From Russula earlei (taxonomy: Eukaryota; Basidiomycota; Agaricomycetes; Russulales; Russulaceae), in the NCBI GenBank assembly GCA_025769875.1, contig JAGFNK010000070.1, forward strand, positions 62,001-126,000: DNA of 64,000 nucleotides, written 5' to 3'. Each line of letters starts with the position of its first letter. Within the stretch, counting starts at the first letter, position 1. A model generated the notes under the pieces. The model was not told where the DNA came from. It saw nothing but the letters and a program-made list of their open reading frames with translations, and ran no database searches. Position numbers and translations under genes: made by a program. This document shows positions 1 through 11,100 of this stretch, piece after piece.

Positions 1-44
1 GGCGCGGAGTCCTGATCCCGGCACGTCGTGACTGTGCGCTGCAG

Positions 45-271
45 GTCCTGTACAATAAGGATTGCGTGTCTGATCAGGCGATCATCTACTGGCACCAGAA
101 GGGCTCGAAGCCGCAGGGCCGCCAGCACTTTCTCAAGGCCACGGAAGGCCTGGTGAAGGTACGGTGACATGTTCCGTCAACGTGACGGCCTCCCCTTCCT
201 CTCTCTCTCTCTCTCTCTCTCTGACTCTCGTCTAGTTCTTGCAGGAGCAAGAAGAAAGCGACGAAGAGTGA
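45..271 (+). CDS. W2-domain translation factor, C-terminal end (eIF5-mimic/BZW-like), partial
   Basis: Only the last two visible exons (45-158 and 236-271) lie in the window; the gene enters from the left after an acceptor at 41-44. The first encodes 38 residues, including YWHQKGSKPQGRQHF. After an intron with a (CT)12 tract, the second encodes FLQEQEESDEE and a TGA. A helical repeat ending in an aromatic/acidic tail is the hallmark of the W2 (eIF5C) domain of eIF5, eIF2B-epsilon and eIF5-mimic/BZW proteins, which bind eIF2-beta and control start-codon recognition. The K-rich QHFL stretch favours the eIF5-mimic group, but too little is visible to exclude eIF2B-epsilon or eIF5 itself. Splice phases agree (both exons start in phase 0). 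The W2 assignment is fairly safe; the exact paralogue is inference. Confidence 0.65.
199..222. repeat. (CT)12 microsatellite in intron
   Basis: Perfect CT dinucleotide run inside the last intron of the W2-domain gene, just upstream of the acceptor at 231-235. It doubles as a polypyrimidine tract. Confidence 0.9.
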
Positions 272-1054
272 GCGGCCTGCTCGGTGTAATCCTACGTTTC
301 TGGTCCTGCCGTTACATATATCGGGGGGACGCGGAAATCAGACTGATACGTGACGAGGTTTTGGGTTCAAGAGAGTCGTGCTCGCTCGCCACCGAGGAAG
401 CAGGGATTTTTTAAACAAAAATAACACAATAACGAAAGCCTGGTGCGATGCGAATAGTAGAAGAACATAGGTGTGATGATCGAGTCATTCCGGTCGAGTC
501 CATGGACCCGTCACACATCACTTCTTGTCACGGCGCTGGTGATGATCATGCAACGCATCGGAGCCGAGAACCGAGAACCGAGAACCGAGAAATCAACATG
601 ACTCGATCGCCTTCTCAGATTCGCCGCTGTCACTCCACTCCACTTCCACACAAACAACATATATTCTTATTCTTTTCTCTTTATGAGGTAATGATAACCT
701 ATTTGGAACCGTTGCGTGTATGTGCGGGAGATATGTCAAACGTACATCCTTCGAACAAGCTTTTTCTGCGAGAGGCGCACGGGAAAGTGAGGAGAGGAGG
801 GGGGGGGGAGGGGGTTGCCAACACAAACAGGCGCGAGCGACGGAGGAGCGGCTACAGTTACTGAGACGAGACGGGACGGGAGAACACTCTCACAACGGGA
901 AGGGAGGAGAAAGCAACCCTTATGGCATCGCGCGGATCACAAAACAAAACAAAAATAAAGAAAAGAGGAGAGAGGAAGAGGAGAGAAGTAGAGAATTTAA
1001 CACACACCACACCTAACACAAGACGAAACTTTTTCTTTTTCTTTTTTTTTTTTT
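272..1054. other. Intergenic region between two convergent genes
   Basis: Both flanking genes end here (W2 gene on +, Zn2Cys6 regulator on -), so this is 3' UTR and spacer. I see no coding signal. It holds a 7-bp tandem repeat at 564-591, a G-run near 799-812 and a T-rich stretch at 1031-1055 beside the regulator's stop codon. Confidence 0.6.
564..591. repeat. Tandem repeat, 4 x CCGAGAA
   Basis: Four perfect head-to-tail copies of CCGAGAA in the spacer. No function is apparent. Confidence 0.9.
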
Positions 1055-4045
1055 TCACCAAGCCTCAGGCATGGGTGCGAATTCGCCCGGCCATCCGGTG
1101 CCGCGGCTCAGGTTCATGAAGATGCCCTCAGAGCCGTTCACGGGCAGGCCGAGGTCCGTCAGGCTCTGTTCCTGCAGCCAGACGGGTATGTCCGCCGGGT
1201 GCAGGGCAGGCGGCGCGGGGGCACCCTTGCGGGAAGTGCAGCCCGAGCTCTTCCATCGTGATAGGAGGCGGTTGCTGAAGAGGCGCCGCCATCTGCGCGT
1301 GCGGGTCTGCGAACGGTTGACCCTGCGGTTGACCGCCGAGCACCATCGCATCGCCCGGCCCGCCCCCCGGATGCGCGACGCCCATCTTGCGGCGCAGGTT
1401 GGCGAAGCATGACGCGCAATGTCAGCGCATACCTGTCGTTTGAATTCAGAACTTTCCTTCCTTTTTTTTTTTTTTAAAGGAGAACGGAACACAAACAGAT
1501 ACGCACCGTTCTGCGGCAACCTCGGAGAGCAACTGCGCAAGTTGCTCCACCTGTCCGGTGATAGCACCGAGATCGAGCTCGGTAGGGAAGAGGCTTGCCA
1601 TCTTGAGTAGGAACAACCCTGAGAATGCGGCGGCGACGATGCTGTCATGCACAGCATAGCGGAGGGCTGCGCGGTAGTCTTGAGAGCCAAGGAAGATGGC
1701 GAGACAGTTGGAAGCTGCATCCTTGGCTTGGAATGCGAGTTCGCGTTGTTCAAACGGCATCTTGTCCCAGGATACGCCACGAAGCGCGACACACACCAAC
1801 CACAGTTTGGCGTAATGTAGTTCGCTGGCGAGAATTTTGACAAGTAGAGCATCTTCATCCATTGTTTGTCCTGTTGCGGAATTGTATCAGTGAGGCATAG
1901 AAGAAGAGACTGGCACGGACGGTGTAGTTCGTCGCAATCGCGCCACCATTTGTCGAGCGCCTCGCTCGCCCGACGGATGAACTGTAATGTATTATGGTTT
2001 ACTTGGCCATTCATAGAAGTCAAGGTCTCGTAGATTTGCGCTTGGGAAATAATTTCAGGTTAACAACACCGCCGTAGGCTTGGAAGACAAGCCTTACTCT
2101 TCTGAACGATAAGTTCAACGAGAGAGATGAGCCGAACGTCGGTCATCGAAGCCATGGGGTGACCGAGTAGAGCCCGGCAATGCCGTATAGAGCTCTCGTC
2201 TCTCAGCACAATCGGCCGACCAGTTCCTAAACTCATTCTGCGTGTTGGACAATCATCAGCAGGCATGTACCCGATGAGAAAAACACGGAAACTGACTGAT
2301 GGTCAAACCAATAGAGACACAACCAGATACGCGATGAGACAACAAGATCACGTTCCTCTTCGTCGGAACGTTTCTTTCCACCGCCATCTGCAAGCTTTTC
2401 GAGAGCGCGATGTAAACCCAAGTCGAGAGCCATGCGTATGGCATGACCACTTGGCAGCCAGCCATTCGTACTCCATGCGGCCAAGAGCAGCATCGCTAGA
2501 TACCCAGTTAACATCTCCCACGCCGAGTTTATCGAAAAAACCCTACCTTGAACGGCCTCTTTGCGTACAACGGGGCCGAAGAGTGACGAGCGGGCGATGC
2601 CCTGGGCCTCTTCTAATGCCTTGTAGAACGACGGGGCAGGTGGGTTATTGCCGCTTTTGATCTTGCCAGCGACAGCAAGGATAGCATCAAAGGTCCATGG
2701 AGAGCGCTCCATCAACCCGTCATAGGAGTCATATCCGACATCAAAAATGGGGATGAAAAGGTGACAGCCCGAGAAGAAACTGAATAGCATTGTGACACAA
2801 GTTGGGAGGATAAAAAAGTCGACGCACATATGGAACAATTCCTTGGCTTCAACATCAGAAACCAATCCCTGCGACGTGGTGTTAAAGGTAAGGAGGTATG
2901 CGAGGACCCAACCAACATACCTTTTCGACTACGTGGGGAAAGGCATTGCGTGGAATCTGCTCAGTCCTCTTCCGCTTCTTGGACCTGTAGTACAGTTAGG
3001 ATTTATCATTGTTGACTGCTGAATCGCACAAACCGAGATGCAGAAAACGAAGGGGCAGCGGCAGCTTCATGCTGCCGCATTAGCGAAGCCCTTGCAAAGC
3101 TTCAATGGGAGCATTGATGGACGAGTGTGGGAAGCGTTTCCTCCGATTCATCCTCAGAGGAGGCGGCAGTGCTAGAGACAATACCATAGGTACCATACTT
3201 GTGGGGCTAAGTTACACGTGAGTGCGAGCTAAAATGATGAGCGTTCACCAACCGGTGGAGGGAAACCTGGGAGAGGTGGGAAAGTGCGTTGCGAAGGAGG
3301 ACGCTGGTCTTGCATTAAGGCTGGGTCATACTGCGGATCGAGACCAGTGCGAGTTCCAGACACATTTGTGACATATCCAGGACCTTCGCGAATTGTCTGA
3401 GGATAGATGGGAGGCCCGGGAGGCAAGACACCGGGGGCACCGGGTTGGGTGACGGCGGCAAGAATGCGGTCCAGGGAGGTTTGAAGGCCAATCATCTGGC
3501 TTTGCATGACCTTGTGAGATGGGTGAGACAGTGGAACGGAAGGATAGAAGGATGGGATTTACCACATACTGGCCCTCGAGGCGTGATAGACGCCTGTGAG
3601 AGGGAAAGAAGAGTGTGAGAAAGGGAAAAGGAGGGAGAGGGACAGGTGGGCGCACTCGACGCTGGCCGTGGAGAGTAGCTGGCCATTTTTCTTCTCTGGT
3701 TTTTCAAAGATACAGGGCTGACCGCTCAACTGACAACGACGACAAGGAGCCTGAGATGTGATTCCGGGCCGGTGCGGTAGGGACGGGCCAGAGGTTGCGG
3801 TGAGCGGGACGGGTGACGGCGCGGGCGGATAGTCGACTCACCTCTCCTTCACATCGGTTCTTTCCTTTCCGACAGGCGGTACAGGCTCGGGCACCGCGCT
3901 TTGGGATGTGACCAGGATTCAAGCTCGTCGATGTCGATGATTCATCCATCAGGGGCTGCGAGGCGTGTTGGCTCGCTGTTGCTCTGCGTCGCTTGGAAGG
4001 GATAACTGGACTAGAAATGGTAGAGTTTGTAGGGGACAATGACAT
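1055..4045 (-). CDS. Zn(II)2Cys6 fungal transcription factor
   Basis: Nuclear regulator. The first exons give a binuclear zinc cluster with C-X2-C-X6-C-X5-C-X2-C-X6-C spacing (CTACRKGKNRC, then CRRCQLSGQPC across an intron), followed by a linker (RLSRLEGQYV) and a Pro-rich stretch. The middle is a well-preserved fungal transcription factor homology domain, including FSGCHLFIPIF, RSPWTFDAILAVAGKI, AAWSTNGWLPSGHA, SLGTGRPIVLRDES and LLVKILASELHYAKLW. The protein ends in MPEAW. Core introns splice in phase. The frame breaks at about 3064-3133 (three one-base shifts around SSINAPIEALQGL), 1405 and 1224; each is repaired by dropping one base. It is either a recent pseudogene or, more likely, carries assembly indels. 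The core resembles the PrtT/War1/Leu3 group, but no target can be named. It is divergent from the thaumatin-like gene. Confidence 0.85.
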
Positions 4046-4393
4046 GGAACGGGGAACACAAAGTACCCTAGAGAGTGGGACAACTGGAGTGTCGGGCCCT
4101 CACTGCTTCAGACTGGCAGGGACGGTAAGGTAAGCACTCCCACCACCCCACCAACTCTCTCACAACGCATAACCCCCCATCGGCCGGTCCGGCCTGTTCC
4201 GTTTCCGTCGCCGACTCACGTCGGTATTTCCCACGCCTACCACGTGGGGGCGTGATTATCTTACCTTTGCACTTCCACCAGTGCATAGCTCTTCCGTTGG
4301 AGCAATTCTCTTACTTTAAATTTGCCACCGCAAGCGCCCGCCGAGGCCTACATATAGTTGGCAGATGTCTACTTGAGCGCCACCAAACCTGCC
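4046..4393. promoter_or_regulatory. Shared promoter of the Zn2Cys6 regulator (-) and thaumatin-like gene (+)
   Basis: Head-to-head spacer of 348 bp between two start codons. A TATA-like CATATAG near 4350 lies about 40 bp upstream of the thaumatin-like start. Pyrimidine-rich tracts follow. Assignment is by position only. Confidence 0.5.
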
Positions 4394-5606
4394 ATGAAGC
4401 TCTCTTTTGCGTTCATATTATTTACCATTGCCCTGCCCACGGGCGCAACGGGACGCACCATCACCGTGTACAACGCGTGTCCGTTTACAATTTGGTAGGC
4501 GTCCATCTTGAAATCTCTGTCTGAATCGCAATTCTCACAACCTCCAGGCCCGCTGTAAGCGCCGCATATTATCAGTGGCGTATAGTGCCTCACATTGAGA
4601 CAGCTTTATACGGACCCCAGTAGCGGCAAACCTGTACCTAGCCAAGTCACTGGGTATGCTCACGCTTGCCTTCACTCTGCCAACCTCATCTAGTCGACAG
4701 TTGGGAAGCCCCTGCTTATTCTCATGTTGCGTTTGACGTGGCAGATGACTGGACATCTGGTCGCATCTGGGTACCGCCGTGATTTCAGTCATCGTGGGTC
4801 GGCTTCTGACTGCTGTTGTTAACCCAAAAGGGTCGCCGTGACTGTGATTTCAGCAGCAATCCTGGCGCCAATTCCTGTCTTGATGGGGGCTGCGATGGTG
4901 GACTAGTGTGTGACCATGTTACCGGCACCGTGAGTCAACCCATACGACCGCCAGCTCCCTTTTAATGAACTCCCCCCCTCCAGGGTGTCCCTCCGGCTAC
5001 CCTTGCAGAATTTACATTAAGTGGCTTCGCGAATGGATTCGATTATTATGATGGTCTGCGGCCAGTTAAATGTTCATTCTGGCTTTGCTGATGAGTCCTG
5101 TAGTCTCACTAGTGGACGGGTACAACTTGCCAATGAAAATCACAAACACTGCAGGCTGTTCCGTTGCATCGTGCCCCGTTGACCTTGGTCCAAATTGTTG
5201 GTAACCTTGACCTCGGATGTATGGCCGTTGGCCCACCCCACCGTTGAAATTTTATGCAGGTCCCTGCACCGCTCAAGGGACTATATGACATCTTCGGGGT
5301 TCCCTGTGGGATGCAAGAGCGCCTGTGTCGCTCATCTCCCCGGTGACGACCCTAACAATTCGCCAAACTGTTGCACGGGCAGTCACAGTAGTGCCGCAAC
5401 CTGCCCGTCGAGTGGTGTCGCCTATTATAGTTACTTCAGTGCGTCCTTCTAGTTTCCCCGCGCTGGTCTACAACCTATTACAGCGTGACGCAGAGTCGAA
5501 TTGCCCAGATTCCTACGCATATGCGTATGACGAATCGAGCAAGACTGCACTTTGGACATGCCCATCGTCAGCCAACGCGGATTACACGGTTACGTTCTGC
5601 CCCTGA
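4394..5606 (+). CDS. Thaumatin-like protein (TLP, PR-5/GH64-like fold), secreted
   Basis: Starts with a signal peptide (MKLSFAFILFTIALPTGATG) followed by the TLP opening RTITVYNACPFTIWPA. Spliced exons then give LYTDPSSGKPVPSQVTGW, a block ending in SGRIWGRRDCDF, SCLDGGCDGGLVC, LAEFTLSGF, NLPMKITNTAGC, KSACVAHL and, at the end, YAYAYDESSKTALWTC and DYTVTFCP. These are the family's conserved segments, with the usual set of disulphide cysteines. Fungal TLPs are extracellular and often bind or cleave beta-1,3-glucan. At least six short introns are needed. At 5262-5264 a CCC run causes a one-base frame break just after the intron before PAPLKG; with CC the expected NCPAPLKG reads through. This is probably an assembly indel. 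Confidence 0.9.
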
Positions 5607-5938
5607 GCTATTCAACATATGCATCGAAGCATTGATGTGTTAATGTCCTGCGGATGCCATGTTACATTTACGTGTCAACATCTTGTTCAGTCCCATGAAT
5701 CCCTTCCCTTCACTGTAAATAGTGATCCACCAGGACATTGTTGAGACATACATATCGCCTCACAAGGCTCAAACATCAGGCCTAGCTGACAGAGAAGCTT
5801 GGAGGTTGCAAGCGGAATGGCTGTTCAAAGAAACAATAATATAAGTAGCAGTCGGTCACAAGAGATCGATCAATCGATGATTATTAAAAAATAAAACGTG
5901 CGGTCCGGGCTACCGTTCCAGGTCTCGCCCTTAAAGCA
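5607..5938. other. Intergenic spacer
   Basis: 3' UTR of the thaumatin-like gene and upstream region of the next + strand gene. AT-rich near 5830-5895. No other feature seen. Confidence 0.5.
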
Positions 5939-6476
5939 ATGTCGAAGGCCTCGTCAAAGAAAAAGCACAACGCCACCTCGACTAGCAACCGATTCCACGC
6001 ACGACAACAAGCCGCAGCCGCAGCGGCGGCGGCGTATCCGAAGAAGAAGAAAAGCCCCTCCTCCTCCTCCGCGTCGTCCGGCAACGCCGCCGTCTCTGGC
6101 AAACCACGCAAAAAGTCAAAGAAGCGGCTTCTTCTCCTTTCGCATCGGCAGGCCGCCCAAGCGCGAGATTCGCTCGACGCAGAATTTCGCGACTTGCGCT
6201 CATCTGGGGCAAGTCGTCAAAACCTTTCTTTTCTTTCTTTTCTTTTTTTTTTTTTTTTTTTTTTTTCCCCTTCCCTTTCCTTCCCTTCCACTCACCCACC
6301 CACGGCGCCACTTCTCGCAGATTGCGAACGCGATCGAGAGCTTGCGACCGCCTATCCACACCACGACCACGACCACGACCACGACCGCACTGCCTCCCCC
6401 AACGAAGGCGCCGGTCGCTACCGTTGTCTCCGAGCGCGCCGTGCATGACCTCGCCGGTGTTCTGAGCGCTCTGTGA
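5939..6476 (+). CDS. Small Lys/Ala/Ser-rich hypothetical protein
   Basis: Starts MSKASSKKKHNATSTSN, then a poly-Ala run, a Lys/Ser-rich basic stretch (PKKKKSPSSSSASSG) and a short helical segment (RQAAQARDSLDAEFRDL). An intron of about 100 nt with a 24-T tract follows (donor near 6211, acceptor CGCAG near 6320). The second exon reads IANAIESLRPP, a poly-Thr run from a CCACGA repeat, and VSERAVHDLAGVLSAL before the stop. The two exons join in frame only if the GGGG at 6206-6209 is read as GGG; otherwise exon 2 reads in a His/Asp-rich frame that stops at 6448. Not recognised. The basic N-terminus suggests a nuclear or nucleic-acid-binding protein, but that is only a guess. Confidence 0.5.
6243..6266. 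repeat. T24 homopolymer within intron
   Basis: Uninterrupted run of 24 T in the intron of the small Lys/Ala-rich gene, extended by further CT-rich sequence up to the acceptor. Further T runs occur at about 6485-6504 and 6540-6552. Confidence 0.9.
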
Positions 6477-7073
6477 GCTATAGGTTTTTTTTTTTTTTTT
6501 TTTTGCTTTCTGCCGGAGAAGCCGCTTCGTTCGTGAGCCTTTTTTTTTTTTTCGACTGGTTGGGGCAAAATGATTGATGTGGACGTTACATGCTCTGTTG
6601 CACGGAAGCTGGACCAGGCGCGACGAACCCGATTGAGTGAAAGATCCTGCAGGTTAGGCGACGACGACGCCCTCCAAACAAAGAACGACCCCGATAACCG
6701 GTTAGGAAGGAGGAACAGACGATGGTGGCAACGCGAACTGAATCGCTTGCATTGCAGGCTCTGATTAGGCCGATATTTCTTTCCTGCGTTGAGATCGGTC
6801 GGGAGAGCTAATTATGGTCTCGTAGCAGGGAAAACATTGTATATTCTTGCAACAAAATTATACAAATTTAGATCCACATGTTAGATCCACAGGCTTCACC
6901 GCTATGGTCAACCAACGTAGCTGAGCACATTCTGAGGCCAGCGGATCGCTGAATGGAGGTATGACATCAACGGAAGCAAGCAAGCGAAACGAAAGAAGGA
7001 GAAATCCAAGAGGGCACGAGCAATACATTCTTACAATAGATAGCGATACGCGAACATCATGACCTGCGATCCA
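6477..7073. other. Intergenic region between convergent genes
   Basis: 3' ends of the small Lys/Ala-rich gene (+) and the Ulp1-like gene (-). It contains two T runs and no coding signal that I can support. Confidence 0.5.
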
Positions 7074-10000
7074 TCACATATCATCCCAATTCGGTCGTGG
7101 CGCGCCGATCGATAGCTTGCCCATCAGCTTGCGCTGGCGCAGGTTCTTGACCTCAGTGTTGATAAGGTCACGGAGGCGTTCAAGATCCAGGCTGCGCTCC
7201 GCGCGCGAACCCATGAGCAAGTTTCGCCATATGCCGGCCGCAGCGACCGAATTATCGATCCCAAGCTGCATCGGCCGGTGCAAGCGCACCATCTTCTGCA
7301 TCAGGTGGTCCGGGCTAGGGTAAATGGCATTTGGCCACGCGATACGGATTGCGAACCACCATCCGAGCGGCTGGGACCAGACAGGGTTAGAGAGCTCGTC
7401 ATCAGGCGTCTGGTGAGCAGACTCGGATGATGCACTCACCCGTCCATCTGGGAGACACCGCTCGGGGTACGAGTCGTATGTTGTCAAGGTACCGTCCGGA
7501 AGAGAGAAGCTGGGTGCGGTCAGTGCCCTGAGAATAGCTGCGCACGAGAAAGGGTGCTGACCGGTGCACTACCCAATGATTGTTATCGGAACGGTGCTTC
7601 GCCAGAACGACCAACAGTCTCGGCATGCCCTCCAGACCGAAAGGATGCCACAGCTCGCGCAACATCCCGGAAGCATCTCCGTGACGTCCGTTGAAGACAG
7701 CGTTGCTTATCGCATCTGCCATATTTGGAGGCACGAATAAGCGATCCACTCGACCGCCTGGGCCGTCTGTCATCTTGCTGCGCACATATCGCTTGTATGT
7801 TTGTGTTGACCAGATGCTGAGTGCAACCTCGTCAACCTGGTTTCCACGTGTTGTACTGTTAAGCGCGGTGTCGAGTTCAGAAACAGGCCAGACGATAGCC
7901 CAGTTAAGTAATCGTTGGTGGATGCGCTGCCATGGAAGCAGCTGCGGCGGCTCGCTGTTGTAATCGCTCGCCGGTTGCTGCTGCCAAACCTGACCTGCAG
8001 GCACATCCCGAGCACCATCGTCAGAAGGTAGGGGTGGGAGCGGAGGTGAAGAGGCCCTACGGTCTCCATAGCCACTAGGGTTGGAGTCCGGGACCTCTTG
8101 CATGCCCGACTCGGTAACGGCGGCCGGCCCATCTGGGTCTTCTTCATAGTCCCCGTTGTCCCTAGCCAGCTCCCATGTCTTGTGAGTATTGCCAGACTGG
8201 CTTCCAGGACCCGTCCGTACGCGAAGTTTATACAGTTCCTCTTCAAGGTATTGCTGACCGGGAGAGTCACGATTGACTGTGTATTCACTGAGACCACGAT
8301 TCTGCGTATCGCCTTGGGTCGAGGTCTGAGGATACGCGCCACGTCCATGTTCAGTTTCATCGTCTTCATACTCCTCTTGCTCTGTGAGGCCATGGGTCGA
8401 TCCATCGTGGTGATGCATGGAACCCGGCAGAGTTTGCCCGTGCGTTGATTCCACAATATGGATGTCAGTGGCAGGCTGGAACATAGACTCGTCGCCAACC
8501 GTTCCTGTTGGATGAGTCTGAATGTTGACCGTTTGCGTCAACGGTGTCTGGGTGTAAAACTCTGAAGGGGCCTCCTCGTGCATGTAATATTTGCGTTCAT
8601 CTACCGGCGACATGGCCTGTTGTTGTTGGACCTTGATACTGTCGATCTTTGGCCCAAGGCTATCCACTCTCTGAGTGAGCAGGAATACTCCGCGTTGGAG
8701 TTCCTTGGCCCATTCCGGGGGTTCCTGGTAACGAGAGGAATGGTATGAGCGGGTGTACATGACGGGATGAAAGAGAGGGTTGGTGCCACGAACCTCGGGT
8801 GAAAGGGGAGGCTGATAGTCGGGCCGCAAATGCACGCTTGGGTCATGGTCATGGAAAGACTTCCTATACTGCTTGATCGTCTTTACGTAATATCAGGGGG
8901 CATGTCCGCTGAGGGAAGGTGGTGGGGCCGGGGCATACCTCGTTATCATATTTCATACCGAGCTGCTTGACCCGGGCCTTGACCGCTTTTCGCACGGCCT
9001 TCTTCACAACCTCGTGCTGATCGGGGTCGTCCAGCTGGTGCAGTAGAATGCACAAGTTCATATCATGATAATGAGAGAATTGGTTTGGCTCAAGAACGGA
9101 AGTCGCTGCATGTGATGTACGAGGCGTCCTGTTCCCTTGGTTTAAGACATTTTCCACCAGCCTGGTCTCTTCCTCATCCAATTCTTCAGGGTCCTGGGGA
9201 GAGGGCTCGAGGTGTAGCACCATGGGATTGCTTGGACGGAGAACCGTTAGCGGGGCTAGGTGTCACCGAAGCAAGACCCTGAAGCACGGCATGAAGGAGG
9301 TCCTGCTCAGTCGGCCCGTTACGGTATGGGGAGAACGGTCGCTGCGACCGGTTATTCCCGTTTGAGAGGATCGAGGGACCGGCCGCGCGAGAATGCGCTT
9401 TGTATGTCTTATCAGCTGATAAAAAAGCTCAGATGAACGAAACTCACCGTCTCCACTCTGTGGGGAGTAACCAAGCCTGGGGTCGCCCTCGGCCTGGGAA
9501 TCGCCGTCTGATGGAGGAACGGGAGGTAGGGATGGCTCCTTTCCTACGGACCTGACGGCATTGCCGTTGTGCCTTCATCTGGGAGGGTGAGTCCGACGGG
9601 GACAGTGACGGCGCACGTGAATACGTGCGATACTTGACAGCCGACGCGCTTCCAATATTGCTCTGAGACTGACTTGGGGGTAAGGGCGGATATAAAGTCG
9701 ATTGCTTTTCATTCACGCGGCTCTTCTGGGTTGCACGGGAGTGAGCAGAAGGTGCAGGAGAGGTAAAATGAGCGGGGAGGAGGAGATCGTGTGCCGGCGC
9801 CATTCAGACCGGCCTGTGTGCTAGATTTAGGGGACTTATTTGGAGGAGAGCGACCTGTGTATTAATAAAGGGTCCCCAGGGAGAGATGGGGTTAACTGAC
9901 CATGGCGGTTTTTTCAAGAGCTGAGGTTGGTTCTTTTTGTGTACGCGAGACCATTGAAGGTGCCTTTTGAGACGCAGAAGCACGGGATCCGGTGCGGGAG

Positions 10001-10639
10001 GTCCGGGCCTTAACCGACGGAGAAGCCACGGAAGTGGGGAGCGGGACGCCTGCTGCGTGAGTAGGCTACAACAAATTTCGTTAATCACACTGCGAGCCAC
10101 TCTCTCAACTGGAAAACGTACGTCGCCAAAAGCACTCTCCGGAGGCATTGGACCAAAGTTACCGAACGATGATCCGTAAGACTCGTAGTGAGGACCAGGC
10201 TCGTCGTCCGGCCCGGGTTCAACATGCTGAGGCGATGGCGCTTCATATCAGCACGCACAAGGGGGGAAGAGACGACGCACGACGCCATTGCGCTGGATCA
10301 GGGAGCCAACAGTCGATTGTGCACCCTCTTGAACATCTGAAGCCATGTCCTCCTGCCCATCTCCATTGATATGAGTCCCAAATTCATCCTCAAGGCCAGA
10401 TCTTGCGGACGACTGCTGCTTCGGACTTCATTTGCTCGAGAAACACAAGTACTTCCAGATAGCTATTCAGCGTTACAATGGTATAAGAGACAAGACAACA
10501 TACCTTTTTCTTCAGGAGCTACGATATTTCGAAAATAGAATGCTTAGTGCACTTTAAACCTAACTCAAGTACCGTGCGAACCTGGTGTGCTAGAGCGCAG
10601 AAGCAGCGAGGTCAAGACCTCCTGCGAAGGAGCAGACAT
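7074..10639 (-). CDS. Basidiomycete protein with a Ulp1/C48-like, probably inactive protease domain
   Basis: Reliable exons from the 3' end are 7074-7370, 7440-7509, 7562-8880, 8939-9193 and 9267-9397, all joining in phase. Upstream exons up to a start at 10639 (MSAPSQEVLTSLLLRSSTP) are approximate, with a likely indel at 9774-9777. The N-terminal half is Pro/Ser-rich and disordered, then a helical region (LCILLHQLDDPDQHEVVKKA) and an acidic linker. The C-terminal 250 residues are dense and ordered: LFVPPNMADAISNAVF, NNHWVVHRFSLPDG, LTTYDSYPERCLPDG, GWWFAIRIAWPNAIYP and QLGIDNSVAAAGIWRNLLMG. His, Asp and Gln are spaced as in SUMO proteases (His to Asp 17, Gln to nucleophile 6), but Ser stands at the Cys position. 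I infer a pseudo-protease, perhaps a binding module. The protein is otherwise unrecognised. Confidence 0.75.
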
Positions 10640-11100
10640 GATGGTGGAGGGTAGGATTCGAAGAGACAGGCCAAGGTCACTGGGGTTATGGCCTAGCTGA
10701 GATATCGGGAGAAGGTTGATCTGTCTAAATCTTTATGCAACGAGGCGCAGGCCATCATTGAGACCGACCTAGCCCTTTTTTCAACCTCGTTTCCTTTTCC
10801 GGAAAAACACACCGTAAGGTTTCTCACGATTTGTTTTCGGTCGTGGATGCGCTGCAATCCTTCATGAGCCCACACGACTTATAAGTGAAAAATTTTCGTC
10901 TCTTTCAAAAGAGCCTTCCGCGCGAGAGTAAGAATGCACACTCGACTCTTCGAACACAGCTCGTGATCTCAGCAATAACGCGTGACGTATATTTGTGACC
11001 ATACGTGACGTGATATAACGCGTCCAGGACGCGTCGCTAATAATCGAGCGCGTTTCAGCCAGACTTGCGATCACCACGATAAGTATATCTCAACGGTAAA
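10640..11100. promoter_or_regulatory. Shared upstream region of the Ulp1-like gene (-) and ctf4 (+)
   Basis: Spacer of 461 bp between divergent start codons. Near 10980-11045 it holds repeated ACGCGT-type motifs (AACGCGTGACG, AACGCGTCCAGGACGCGTCG). ACGCGT is the MluI cell-cycle box bound by MBF in yeasts, which fits a replication gene such as ctf4 downstream. The regulatory reading is inference. Confidence 0.45.

Noticed and set aside
3070..3120. A 51-nt intron (GTCCATC...GGCAG) explaining the frame shift in the Zn2Cys6 gene
   Set aside because: Length and branch point are plausible, but it would remove SSINAPIEALQGL, which looks like a conserved family segment. Kept as an alternative only.
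9444..9803. Separate small gene starting MAPAHDLLLPAHF on the - strand
   Set aside because: It is an exon frame of the Ulp1-like gene entered after a homopolymer shift at 9774-9777, not an independent start.
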